Source of the DNA: Candidatus Rhodoferax mariagerensis | GTDB taxonomy: Bacteria > Pseudomonadota > Gammaproteobacteria > Burkholderiales > Burkholderiaceae_C | DNA length: 57,297 bases | Direction: 5' to 3' | Assembly (NCBI GenBank): GCA_016719055.1 | Contig: JADKAW010000008.1 | Location: 1 to 57,297, forward strand | Shown here: positions 27,101-35,611 of the stretch, piece after piece | How positions within the stretch are numbered: position 1 is the stretch's first letter | How the letters are laid out: each line of letters begins with the position of its first letter | The notes under the pieces: model-generated | What the model was told of the DNA's origin: nothing | What the model saw: only the letters and a program-made list of their open reading frames with translations | Database searches by the model: none | Translations under genes and position numbers: made by a program

Positions 27101-28093
27101 ATGCTTGAATCTATCCTGAAGGGGTCCGCGTCTGAGCAGCGCCGCGCCATGGCCAAAGCCATCACGCTGCTTGAATCCACCCGGGCTGATCATCGCCTGA
27201 GGGCCGATGAGTTGCTTACCGCTTTGTTGCCACATACCGGTAAATCGTTCCGACTTGGCATCAGCGGCGTCCCTGGTGTCGGCAAATCCACTTTTATCGA
27301 AGCCTTGGGCCTGTACCTGATTGCGCTGGGTCACCGGGTTGCGGTGCTGGCAGTGGACCCGTCGAGCAGCGTGTCAGGCGGTTCTATTTTGGGTGACAAG
27401 ACCCGTATGGAACTGTTGTCGGTCCATGAGAAGGCCTACATTCGCCCCAGCCCCAGCAGCGGCACGCTGGGCGGAGTCGCCGAAAAAACCCGTGAGTCAA
27501 TGCTGGTCTGTGAAGCAGCCGGCTACGACGTGGTCATTGTCGAGACGGTCGGTGTTGGCCAGAGCGAAACAGCAGTGGCCAACATGACCGACATGTTTGT
27601 GCTGATGCAGTTGCCCAATGCGGGCGATGACTTGCAGGCCATCAAAAAAGGCGTGATGGAGCTGGCCGACCTGGTGGCGATCAACAAGGCTGACCTGGAT
27701 GCCCTCGCTGCCACCCGGGCGCAGGCGCAGATCACGTCGAGCCTGCGCCTGCTGGGATTACATGGCAACCCCGACCATGCGCACCACAATGAAAAGGTCT
27801 GGCATCCGCAAGTGATGCAACTCAGCGCCTTGCAAGGCAAGGGTGTCGATGCGTTTTGGTCCAAAGTGCTGGAATTCAAGACACTGCAACTGGGCAATGG
27901 CAAGCAGGCTGCGCGCCGCCAGAGTCAGGCACTGGACTGGATGTGGGAGCGCATTGATGCGGGGTTGAAACAAGCCTTCCGGCAACACCCGGCTGTCAAA
28001 GCCCTGTTGCCGACATTGACGCGGGATGTCCTTGAGGGTCGCATGGCGGCCTCCACAGCAGCAAGAAATATGCTTGCAGCCCAGACCAGATAA
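27101..28093 (+). CDS. meaB: Methylmalonyl-CoA mutase-associated GTPase MeaB
   Basis: G3E-type GTPase that loads and protects the cobalamin cofactor of the mutase. 330 residues, normal length. Walker A GVPGVGKST is at 56-64, VDPSSSVSGGSILGDKTRM follows, and the G4 motif NKAD is in VAINKADLDAL. The old name argK/LAO transport ATPase should not be used. It lies 89 bp after the mutase. Its last codons (AAQTR) overlap a dispersed repeat in reverse orientation. Confidence 0.95.
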   Translation: MLESILKGSASEQRRAMAKAITLLESTRADHRLRADELLTALLPHTGKSFRLGISGVPGVGKSTFIEALGLYLIALGHRVAVLAVDPSSSVSGGSILGDKTRMELLSVHEKAYIRPSPSSGTLGGVAEKTRESMLVCEAAGYDVVIVETVGVGQSETAVANMTDMFVLMQLPNAGDDLQAIKKGVMELADLVAINKADLDALAATRAQAQITSSLRLLGLHGNPDHAHHNEKVWHPQVMQLSALQGKGVDAFWSKVLEFKTLQLGNGKQAARRQSQALDWMWERIDAGLKQAFRQHPAVKALLPTLTRDVLEGRMAASTAARNMLAAQTR

Positions 28094-28112
28094 GTGCTGC
28101 CAGCTATCAAAG
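28066..28112 (-). repeat. Dispersed ~43 bp repeat, copy 7 (3' end of meaB)
   Basis: On the minus strand: TGATAGCTGGCAGCACTTAT, CTGGTCTGGGCTGCAAGC and ATATTT. It covers the last codons of meaB and the gap before pccB. Confidence 0.7.
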
Positions 28113-28160
28113 ATGTATCAACCAACCTGAATGTTTCACTGACTCAAGAAAGACAAGACC

Positions 28161-29693
28161 ATGCATGACATCATCGAACTCCTGGACAAAAAACGCGCGC
28201 TCGCCCGTCTGGGCGGTGGGCAAAAGCGCATTGATGCGCAACACAGCAAAGGCAAGCTGACCGCGCGTGAGCGCATTGAAATGCTGCTCGACGAAGGCAC
28301 CTTTGAAGAGTGGGACATGTTTGTCGAGCACCGGTGTATTGACTTCGGCATGGAAGGCAACAAGATCCCTGGTGATGGAGTGGTCACTGGCTACGGCATG
28401 ATCAGTGGCCGTTTGGTGTTTGTTTTTAGCCAAGACTTCACCGTGTTCGGCGGTGCCCTGAGCGAGGCGCATGCCGAAAAAATCTGCAAGATCATGGACC
28501 AGGCGATGAAAGTCGGCGCACCCGTGATTGGCCTGAACGATTCGGGCGGTGCCCGCATCCAGGAGGGTGTGGCCTCGCTCGGCGGTTATGCCGACGTGTT
28601 CCAGCGCAATGTGATGGCCAGCGGTGTCATTCCGCAGATCAGCCTGATCATGGGCCCATGTGCTGGTGGCGCGGTTTATTCACCCGCCATGACCGACTTC
28701 ATTTTCATGGTCAAGGATTCAAGCTACATGTTCGTGACAGGCCCAGAGGTGGTCAAGACCGTCACGCACGAGGATGTCACGGCAGAACAGCTCGGCGGTG
28801 CTGTCAGCCACTCGACCAAGAGCGGGGTAGCCGACCTGGCGTTTGAAAACGATGTGGAAGCCCTGCTGCTGCTGCGTCGCCTGTACAACTACCTGCCGCT
28901 GAACAACCGCGAAAAGGCCCCGGTGCGCAAGAGCGGCGACCCGGCCGACCGCCAGGAATTCAGCCTGGACACCCTGGTGCCAGACAACCCCAACAAGGCC
29001 TACGACATGAAGGAGTTGATCACCAAGACAGTCGATGACGGCGACTTCTTTGAGTTGCAACCGGAATATGCCAAAAATATCCTGATCGGTTTTGGCCGTA
29101 TGGAAGGCCAGACAGTGGGCTTTGTCGCCAATCAGCCTTTGGTGCTGGCCGGTTGCCTGGATATCAAGAGTGCGGTCAAGGCGGCGCGTTTTGTGCGTTT
29201 TTGCGATGCCTTCAACATCCCGGTCATTACCTTTGTTGATGTGCCCGGTTTCATGCCCGGCACCGCGCAAGAATACGGCGGCATCATCAAGCATGGTGCC
29301 AAACTACTGTTTGCCTATGCCGAATGCACGGTGCCCAAGATCACGCTGATTACCCGTAAGGCCTACGGTGGTGCCTATGACGTGATGTCTTCCAAGCACC
29401 TGCGCGGCGATGTCAACTTTGCCTGGCCAAATGCCGAAATCGCGGTGATGGGTGCCAAGGGTGCGGTCGAAATCATCTTCCGCGAAGACAAGGGCGATCC
29501 CGAGAAGCTCGCCGCCCGCGAGGCCGAATACAAATCGCGTTTTGCCAACCCGTTTGTCGCGGGTGCGCGCGGCTTTATCGACGATGTGATTCAACCGCAT
29601 GAAACCCGCAAGCGCATTTGTCGCAGTCTGGTGATGCTGCGCGAGAAGCAAATCGAAAACCCATGGCGCAAGCATTGCAACATCCCCCTTTGA
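28161..29693 (+). CDS. pccB: Propionyl-CoA carboxylase beta (carboxyltransferase) subunit
   Basis: Transfers CO2 from carboxybiotin to propionyl-CoA, forming methylmalonyl-CoA. 510 residues, standard for the family. Paired crotonase-like halves are visible. The N-half has GLNDSGGARIQEGVASLGGY and MGPCAGGAVYSPAMTD, forming the acyl-CoA oxyanion hole; the C-half has FVDVPGFMPGTAQEYGGIIK and RKAYGGAYDVM for biotin. It ends RKHCNIPL, the usual family tail. Only 20 bases separate it from pccA. Propionyl-CoA as substrate is inferred from the neighbouring mutase. Confidence 0.95.
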   Translation: MHDIIELLDKKRALARLGGGQKRIDAQHSKGKLTARERIEMLLDEGTFEEWDMFVEHRCIDFGMEGNKIPGDGVVTGYGMISGRLVFVFSQDFTVFGGALSEAHAEKICKIMDQAMKVGAPVIGLNDSGGARIQEGVASLGGYADVFQRNVMASGVIPQISLIMGPCAGGAVYSPAMTDFIFMVKDSSYMFVTGPEVVKTVTHEDVTAEQLGGAVSHSTKSGVADLAFENDVEALLLLRRLYNYLPLNNREKAPVRKSGDPADRQEFSLDTLVPDNPNKAYDMKELITKTVDDGDFFELQPEYAKNILIGFGRMEGQTVGFVANQPLVLAGCLDIKSAVKAARFVRFCDAFNIPVITFVDVPGFMPGTAQEYGGIIKHGAKLLFAYAECTVPKITLITRKAYGGAYDVMSSKHLRGDVNFAWPNAEIAVMGAKGAVEIIFREDKGDPEKLAAREAEYKSRFANPFVAGARGFIDDVIQPHETRKRICRSLVMLREKQIENPWRKHCNIPL

Positions 29694-29713
29694 GACTTGA
29701 GGAGCATCACAAC

Positions 29714-31762
29714 ATGTTTACAAAAATTCTGATCGCCAATCGGGGTGAAATCGCCTGCCGCGTCATCCTCACCGCCCGCAAGATGGGTATCAAAACCGTT
29801 GCTGTTTTTTCGGAAGCCGACCGTGATGCGCGTCACGTCACCTTGGCGGACGAATCCGTTTGTATTGGCCCCGCGCCCAGCCGAGAGAGCTATCTGGTGG
29901 CGGACAAGATCATTGCCGCCTGCAAACAAACCGGTGCCCAGGCGGTGCATCCGGGTTACGGCTTCTTGAGCGAGAACGCCGGCTTTGCCAAGCGCGTTGA
30001 AGAAGAAGGCATCATCTTCATCGGGCCCAAGCACTACTCCATCGGCAAGATGGGCGACAAGATCGAGTCCAAGAAGCTCGCTGGTGCGGCTGGTGTGAAC
30101 TGTATTCCCGGTGTCAACGACGCGATTGAAACCCCCGAAAAAGCGGTCGATATTGCCAAGGGTATCGGTTATCCGGTGATGATCAAGGCCAGTGCCGGTG
30201 GTGGTGGCAAGGGCTTGCGGGTGGCGTTCAACGACAAGGAAGCCTTTGAGGGCTTTACCAGTTGCCGCAACGAGGCACGTAACAGCTTTGGCGATGACCG
30301 GGTGTTCATCGAGAAGTTTGTTGAAGAACCGCGCCACATTGAGATTCAGTTGATTGGCGATAGTCACGGCAACGTGCTTTATCTCAATGAGCGCGAATGC
30401 TCGATTCAACGCCGCCACCAGAAAGTCATTGAAGAGGCCCCGTCTCCGTTCATCAGCGATGCCACCCGCAAAGCCATGGGTGAGCAGGCGGTGGCCCTGG
30501 CCAAGGCCGTGAACTATGAAAGTGCCGGTACGGTGGAGTTTGTGGTGGGCAAGAACCAGGACTTTTACTTCTTGGAAATGAACACCCGTCTGCAAGTCGA
30601 GCACCCGGTCACCGAGTGCATCACCGGGCTGGATCTGGTGGAGTTGATGATCCGCGTAGCCGCTGGCGAAAAGCTGCCGCTGACCCAGGCTGATGTCAAG
30701 CGTGACGGCTGGGCGATGGAATGCCGGATCAACGCCGAGGATCCGTTCCGCAACTTTTTGCCATCCACTGGGCGCCTGGTGCGCTTTCAGCCTCCCAAAG
30801 AGTCCATGTTCGCCTCTGATGTGTCGCAATGGCAGGGCGTGCGGGTTGATACTGGCGTGCAGGATGGTGGCGAAATCCCGATGTATTACGACTCCATGAT
30901 TGCCAAGCTGATCGTGCACGGCAAAGACCGGCTGGAGGCGATTGCCAAGATGCGTGAGGCACTTAACGGGTTTGTAATTCGCGGTGTTTCAAGCAACATC
31001 CCGTTTCAAGCGGCTTTGCTGGCGCACCCGAAGTTTGTCTCGGGTGACTTCAACACCGGCTTTATTGCCGAAAACTACGGCAAGGGCTTCCGTGCCGAAG
31101 ATGTGCCGCACACAGACATCGAGTTTTTGGTGGCGCTGGCGGCCTTTGTCAATCGCCGTTATCTGCACCGTGCGACCTCCATCACCGGACAGTTGGAAGG
31201 ACACGAGTTGCGTGTTGGCGCTGACTTTGTAGTGGTCACGATGGGACATGATGGCGACGGCGTGTCTTACCCGGTCCACATTGCCGAGTTCAATGACAAA
31301 GCGCGCGTCGGCGAAATTACCGTAGGCGGCAAGTGTTATGCCATTCAAAGTGAATCCAAGTTTGGCTGGGTTCGCATTGAAGGCACTTGCAATGGCAAGC
31401 ATTTCACTGCCCAGGTTGAGCGCGGTACGCCCAAAAAGCCGCTAGCTATCCGTGTGATTCACAATGGTACGCAGCTTGATGTGATGGTGTTGCTGCAGCG
31501 CGCGGCCGATATGCTGGCCCTGATGCCGCACAAGCCGCCGCCGGACATGAGCCGCTATGTGCTCTCACCCATGCCGGGCTTGCTGGTCGAAGTGGCAGTG
31601 CAGCCGGGTCAAAAGGTGGTGGCCGGTGAGCGGGTGGCCGTGATCGAGGCCATGAAGATGGAAAACGTGCTGTTTGCAGCGACCGATGGCGTGGTGGCCA
31701 AGCTGCTCGCTGCCAAGGGTGAAAGTCTGGCAGTCGATCAGCCTATTGTTGAGTTTGTTTGA
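29714..31762 (+). CDS. pccA: Propionyl/acyl-CoA carboxylase alpha subunit (biotin carboxylase + BCCP)
   Basis: ATP-dependent carboxylation of its own biotin. 682 residues from the ATG at 29714 (MFTKILIANRGEIACRV) with GAGGAG upstream; the frame is open further back into pccB but this is the family start. Order: biotin carboxylase (about 1-450; ATP-grasp ASAGGGGKGLRVAF, EEAPSP and RLQVEHPVTE), the beta-barrel BT region (about 500-600), and the biotinyl domain with EAMKMENVL, biotin on K648. It pairs with pccB to complete the carboxylase. Confidence 0.96.
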   Translation: MFTKILIANRGEIACRVILTARKMGIKTVAVFSEADRDARHVTLADESVCIGPAPSRESYLVADKIIAACKQTGAQAVHPGYGFLSENAGFAKRVEEEGIIFIGPKHYSIGKMGDKIESKKLAGAAGVNCIPGVNDAIETPEKAVDIAKGIGYPVMIKASAGGGGKGLRVAFNDKEAFEGFTSCRNEARNSFGDDRVFIEKFVEEPRHIEIQLIGDSHGNVLYLNERECSIQRRHQKVIEEAPSPFISDATRKAMGEQAVALAKAVNYESAGTVEFVVGKNQDFYFLEMNTRLQVEHPVTECITGLDLVELMIRVAAGEKLPLTQADVKRDGWAMECRINAEDPFRNFLPSTGRLVRFQPPKESMFASDVSQWQGVRVDTGVQDGGEIPMYYDSMIAKLIVHGKDRLEAIAKMREALNGFVIRGVSSNIPFQAALLAHPKFVSGDFNTGFIAENYGKGFRAEDVPHTDIEFLVALAAFVNRRYLHRATSITGQLEGHELRVGADFVVVTMGHDGDGVSYPVHIAEFNDKARVGEITVGGKCYAIQSESKFGWVRIEGTCNGKHFTAQVERGTPKKPLAIRVIHNGTQLDVMVLLQRAADMLALMPHKPPPDMSRYVLSPMPGLLVEVAVQPGQKVVAGERVAVIEAMKMENVLFAATDGVVAKLLAAKGESLAVDQPIVEFV

Positions 31763-31770
31763 ACCAAATT

Positions 31771-31786
31771 CGCCCCTGCGGGGGCG
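31771..31786. terminator. GC hairpin after pccA
   Basis: CGCCCC, loop TGCG and GGGGCG lie eight bases past the pccA stop. There is no T-tract, so it may only slow polymerase or protect the 3' end of the message. Confidence 0.4.
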
Positions 31787-31883
31787 TCGATTGAACATAA
31801 CCTGCAAAAAATCCGGGCTTTGGCCCTTGATGTAAAAATACTGGCTGTGGCTTTTTTAAACAACCAGAAACGAAAGTAATCAC

Positions 31884-32366
31884 ATGACCACTGTCAGCCG
31901 TCCCTTTAAAGTGCTGGGCATCCAGCAAATCGCCATTGGTGGCACCAGCAAAACACGCCTGCAAAAGCTCTGGGTCGATATGCTGGGCCTGGAAATCACC
32001 GGCACCTTCAGGAGCGAGCGCGAAAACGTCGATGAAGACATTTGTGCCATGGGAAAGGGCCCGTTCAAGGTCGAGGTTGATCTGATGCAGCCCGTAGACA
32101 TCGAGAAAAAGCCTGCCGTGCACGCCACGCCCTTGAACCATGTGGGCATCTGGATCGATGATCTGCCCAAAGCCGTGGATTGGCTCTCCGCACAAGGTGT
32201 GCGTTTTGCGCCGGGTGGCATCCGCAAGGGTGCGGCCGGTTTTGACATCTGTTTTATGCACCCCAAGGGTAATGATGAATTTCCGATCTCGGGCGAGGGT
32301 GTGCTGATCGAGATGGTGCAGGCACCGCCCGAAGTGATCAAGGCGTTTTCGGCGCTGGCGGCGTAA
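31884..32366 (+). CDS. VOC-family protein, candidate methylmalonyl-CoA epimerase
   Basis: A 160-residue protein of the vicinal oxygen chelate (glyoxalase) fold. The first beta-alpha unit starts KVLGIQQIAIGGTSKTRLQK and the second at LNHVGIWIDDLPKAVDWL; the end carries the metal glutamate in VLIEMVQAPPE. The carboxylase makes the (S)-isomer but the mutase needs the (R)-isomer, so an epimerase is required and this is the only candidate in the cluster. The N-terminal metal ligand looks like Gln (IQQIA) rather than the His of well-known epimerases, so function is probable, not proven. It overlaps the convergent rnfB by 29 bp. Confidence 0.75.
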   Translation: MTTVSRPFKVLGIQQIAIGGTSKTRLQKLWVDMLGLEITGTFRSERENVDEDICAMGKGPFKVEVDLMQPVDIEKKPAVHATPLNHVGIWIDDLPKAVDWLSAQGVRFAPGGIRKGAAGFDICFMHPKGNDEFPISGEGVLIEMVQAPPEVIKAFSALAA

Positions 32367-33018
32367 GCCGCTGTTGTTTTGCCCGAGCCCTGGCCAGCGC
32401 CGCTTCAATCACGGCGCGCTTTTGGTCAAGTACCGCCGGGTCTTTGTGCTGTGAATGGTGCGAGAGGTCTGAAAGTTTTAGCAGTGCCTTAGTTTCAAGC
32501 CTTTTGTCGTTCTCAGCCTCGTCCCGCTTGCGCCTAAAGCTATTAAAAGCATAGCGATCGCGGGCCAGATCGGCTCTCGGTTGTGACCAGGCCGCCCAGC
32601 CGCTGGCAGAGCCCGAGGCATTTTCCACCAGGATGCAGTCTACCGGGCACACTGGCAGGCAAAGTTCACACCCGGTGCAGTAGCTTTCAATCACCGTGTG
32701 CATCAGTTTGTTGGTGCCCATGATGGCATCGACTGGGCACGCCTTGATGCACAGCGTGCAGCCAATGCACCAGGCCTCGTCGATATACACCATGCTGCGT
32801 GGGCCTTCCACGCCATGCTCGGGGTTCAGGGCTTTGGCGGGTCGGCCTGTTGCCGCTTCAATGCGGTTGATGCCTTCAACGCCACCCGGAGGGCACTGGT
32901 TGATGTCAGCCGCCCCGCTGGCCACCGCCTGGGCGTAGGCCGCACAGTCCGGGTAGCCACAGCGGGTGCATTGGGTTTGAGGTAACACCGCCAGAATGTT
33001 GGCGGCCAAATCGGTCAT
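32338..33018 (-). CDS. rnfB: RnfB-type iron-sulfur protein
   Basis: A 226-residue electron-transfer protein. It has an N-terminal Fe-S cluster motif (CTRCGYPDCAAYAQA...C) as in RnfB, then two 4Fe-4S ferredoxin motifs (CIGCTLCIKACPVDAI and CTGCELCLPVCPVDCI), and a basic tail of about 80 residues. The N-terminal membrane helix of standard RnfB is absent, and no other rnf gene is nearby, so it is likely a soluble stand-alone RnfB as found in many betaproteobacteria. Its ATG overlaps the phaZ stop by four bases, indicating co-translation. Confidence 0.88.
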   Translation of the reverse strand: MTDLAANILAVLPQTQCTRCGYPDCAAYAQAVASGAADINQCPPGGVEGINRIEAATGRPAKALNPEHGVEGPRSMVYIDEAWCIGCTLCIKACPVDAIMGTNKLMHTVIESYCTGCELCLPVCPVDCILVENASGSASGWAAWSQPRADLARDRYAFNSFRRKRDEAENDKRLETKALLKLSDLSHHSQHKDPAVLDQKRAVIEAALARARAKQQRLTPPAPKTP

Positions 33019-34559
33019 TGCCTGGCCGGCCTGGCGTTTCTGCGACCCGGCCTGGCTGCCGCCACGGCTGCTGAGGGAGTCTCGGCAGGCACCTTCTTCG
33101 CTGACGTTTTCTTCGCTGCTTTTGTTGGGGCTGTCGGCGCTGCCTGCGCCACGTCGACCGGCAAAACTGCAACTGGTGCTGGCGCTACAACTGCTGCTGC
33201 CAGAGCTGGCTGCATCGTGGCAGGTGTGGTGGCCACTAAGGCCGCTTTGGGTGTGGCGACGGGCGTGCGGATGGGTGCAGCAACAAGTGCCGGTACAGCC
33301 TGAAAGCGCAGGATAAATGCTTTGACAAACGGATACACCGTCTCGCGCCAGCGCCGGCCGGAAAAAATGCCGAAGTGTCCGGCGCCTTCAACCTCCAGGT
33401 GCTCATGCTTGGACTTGACCACGCCGCTGCAAATGGTGTGCACTGCCTTGGTTTGTCCTGAGCCGGAAATATCATCAAGCTCTCCTTCGACCGACAGCAG
33501 TGCCGTGGTAGTGATGTCTTGTGGGCGCACCCGCTCCATCTTGCCGTCGACACCGCGTACATCCCATGTGCCGTCAACCAGCTTGAAGTCCTGAAATACG
33601 GTCTGGATGGTTTGCAGGTAATAGTTGGCGTCCATGTCGAGCACTGCGTTGTACTCGTCGTAAAACTTGCGATGCGTCTCAGCGCTGGAGCGGTCGCCCT
33701 TGATCAGGTCCTGAAAATAATCATAATGGCTGCGCGCGTGGTTGCTGGGGTTCATGGCGACAAAGCCCGAATGTTGCAAAAACCCAGGATACACGCGCCG
33801 CCCGGCACCCGCAAAGCGCGAGGGCACGCGGTAAATCACATAACGCTCAAACCATTGTTGGTTTTTTTTCAAAACCAGGTTGTTGACCACCGTAGGTGAC
33901 TTGCGCGCATCGATCGGGCCGCCCATCATCACCATGCTCAGCGGCGTCAATTCGCCCCGGCTGGCCATTAGCGAGACCGCAGCCAGCACCGGCACGGTGG
34001 GCTGGCAGACGCTCATGACATGGCAGTTGCCGTAATTTTTTTGCAGATGGCGGATGAACTCCTGCACGTAATTGACGTAGTCATCCAGGTGAAATTCACC
34101 TTCACTCACGGGCACCAGGCGCGCGTTGGTCCAGTCGGTGATGTAGACCTTGTGGTCTTTCAGCATGGTTTTGACGGTGTCGCGCAGCAGGGTGGCGTAG
34201 TGACCCGACAGCGGGGCCACGATCAGCACTGCGGGCTGGTCTTTGAGCTTGCCCAAGGTGTCGGCATCATCGCTGTAGCGCTTGAATCGGCGCAGTTCAC
34301 AAAACGGCTTTTTGACCTCTACCCGTTCGTGAATGGCGACTTCAATGCCGTCCACATCGACGGTGCGCAGGCCAAACTCGGGCTTTTCGTAGTCTTTGCC
34401 CAGGCGGTGTATCAGATCATAGGCGGCCGAAATGCGCGGCGACAAGGGGTGTTTGCTCAGCAGGGATTGCGGATTGGCATACATTTTGGCCGCTGAAGCC
34501 GCCAGATCGGTGAAGGGCTCCATCAGTGAACGTTGTGTTTCGTACAGTGTGTAGAGCAT
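33015..34559 (-). CDS. phaZ: Intracellular polyhydroxyalkanoate depolymerase with basic tail
   Basis: Releases 3-hydroxybutyrate from stored PHB granules. 514 residues from the ATG at 34559 (MLYTLYETQRSLMEPF); longer readings are not supported. The depolymerase core (about 1-405) is typical of intracellular PhaZ, with a lipase-like nucleophile in the VMSVCQPTVPVLA box, where the active residue is cysteine. The C-terminal ~105 residues are an added low-complexity A/P/V/T tail ending in KAAKKTSAKK and RPGRRNARPARQ, like histone H1-type or granule-protein tails. A 3-hydroxybutyrate dehydrogenase at 48.4-49.1 kb would use the product. Confidence 0.92.
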   Translation of the reverse strand: MLYTLYETQRSLMEPFTDLAASAAKMYANPQSLLSKHPLSPRISAAYDLIHRLGKDYEKPEFGLRTVDVDGIEVAIHERVEVKKPFCELRRFKRYSDDADTLGKLKDQPAVLIVAPLSGHYATLLRDTVKTMLKDHKVYITDWTNARLVPVSEGEFHLDDYVNYVQEFIRHLQKNYGNCHVMSVCQPTVPVLAAVSLMASRGELTPLSMVMMGGPIDARKSPTVVNNLVLKKNQQWFERYVIYRVPSRFAGAGRRVYPGFLQHSGFVAMNPSNHARSHYDYFQDLIKGDRSSAETHRKFYDEYNAVLDMDANYYLQTIQTVFQDFKLVDGTWDVRGVDGKMERVRPQDITTTALLSVEGELDDISGSGQTKAVHTICSGVVKSKHEHLEVEGAGHFGIFSGRRWRETVYPFVKAFILRFQAVPALVAAPIRTPVATPKAALVATTPATMQPALAAAVVAPAPVAVLPVDVAQAAPTAPTKAAKKTSAKKVPAETPSAAVAAARPGRRNARPARQ

Positions 34560-34640
34560 AGAGTGACCCGGATAAATAAAAATGTTGCGATGCAATATAA
34601 CAGGACTTGACACGCAAAGGTAGAGAGCCAGCCTTGTTGA

Positions 34641-35482
34641 TCACCCGTCAAGCACATGGGTGTCGGCCGCACGGGCCAGTTGCCCGGCCAATTGGCTAAG
34701 TGCCTGGTAGGCGGCACCAGTCTGCGTATCCCATTGCGTCAGCGCCTGGGATTGGGCGGCCACCAATGCCAGGTCGCCGCGTGCCGCCGGGCCGGTCAAT
34801 GCGGCTTGCGCGCCCAGCGCCACGATGTTGGTCACCGCGTTGTTCAGCAGGGTGCTACGAAGCTGTTTTATCAGGGCTGGCGGCATGCCACTGCGCTGCC
34901 ACAGCCGCTCGGCAGTATCTTGCAGCACCGGCAAAAAGTTGGTGGCAAAGACGGCGCCAGCGTGGTAGAGCAGCTTGTCTTGTGCGGCCACTGCAAAACA
35001 CTGTGCGCCAATTTGGGTAAATGCCGGCTTAAGTGTGCGAAGCGCTGGCGCATCACCCTCCAGGGCGCAAGGGGTGCCGGCAAACTGGGTCAATGCCAGT
35101 TTGGGTTGGGCAAAACTCAGTAGCGGGTGAGCGCTGGCCACCTGCCAGCCACGTTGCGCCAAAGGTGCCAAAACATCGGAGCCCAGCGCGCCGCTGCAAT
35201 GAAACGCCAGGGCAGGGCGGTGCGACACAGATAGCTCTGCCAAACCCTGTGCGACCGATGCAATGTGCGCATCAGGCAATGCCAGCAGCCACACATCGGC
35301 CTGTGGCAAGGCGGCAAGACTCTGGCAGGCTTGTCCGGCACCGACAAACTGCACAGCCAGTTGTGCAGATGCTCTGGACCGCGCCAGCACACCCTGCACC
35401 TGAAACAGCCCAGCAGCCTGAAACAACGCCGTCCCAGTGTTTTACCGACTCGACCGGCACCTACCAGATTGAGGGTTGTCAT
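34641..35482 (-). CDS. DUF2520/Rossmann-type oxidoreductase-like protein, one frameshift
   Basis: Predicted NADP-binding protein of about 280 residues. The N-terminus MTTLNLVGAGRVGKTLGR (ATG at 35482) is the dinucleotide-binding loop; a single missing base at about 35428-35435 shifts the frame, after which ALFQAAGLFQVQGVLARS and the rest continue to 34641. The C-terminal all-helical part (YHAGAVFATNFLPVLQDTAE, GPAARGD) matches the DUF2520/F420-like oxidoreductase pattern. The reaction is unknown; relatives are annotated near pantothenate genes or alone. It lies on the same strand as phaZ, 81 bp upstream. Confidence 0.8.
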
Positions 35483-35549
35483 AGCACGGTGTGATGTGTG
35501 ACGGGGCTCTATGAAACAAAGGGTGTGTTCGACCGTGTGAGTACTTCAA

Positions 35550-35599
35550 AAAAAATAGCATCCAGTGCATATCTGGTATGGGCTAGTCCGGAATTTTTC
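35550..35599 (+). repeat. Dispersed ~43 bp repeat, copy 8
   Basis: AAATAGCATCCAGTGCAT, then TGGTATGGGCTAGTCC and GGAATTTTT, between the DUF2520 gene and the aminotransferase stop. Confidence 0.75.
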
Positions 35600-35611
35600 A
35601 TAAAAAACCAG

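Noticed and set aside
29591..30919. 442-codon minus-strand open frame opposite pccA
   Set aside because: Shadow of pccA; His/Leu-rich text without domains.
32520..32575. Possible repeat copy in rnfB (minus-strand TTAATAGCTTTAGGCGCAAG)
   Set aside because: Shares ATAGC and GCGCAAGCGGG only; the ATAAGGGCT block is missing. May be a worn copy, but not supported.
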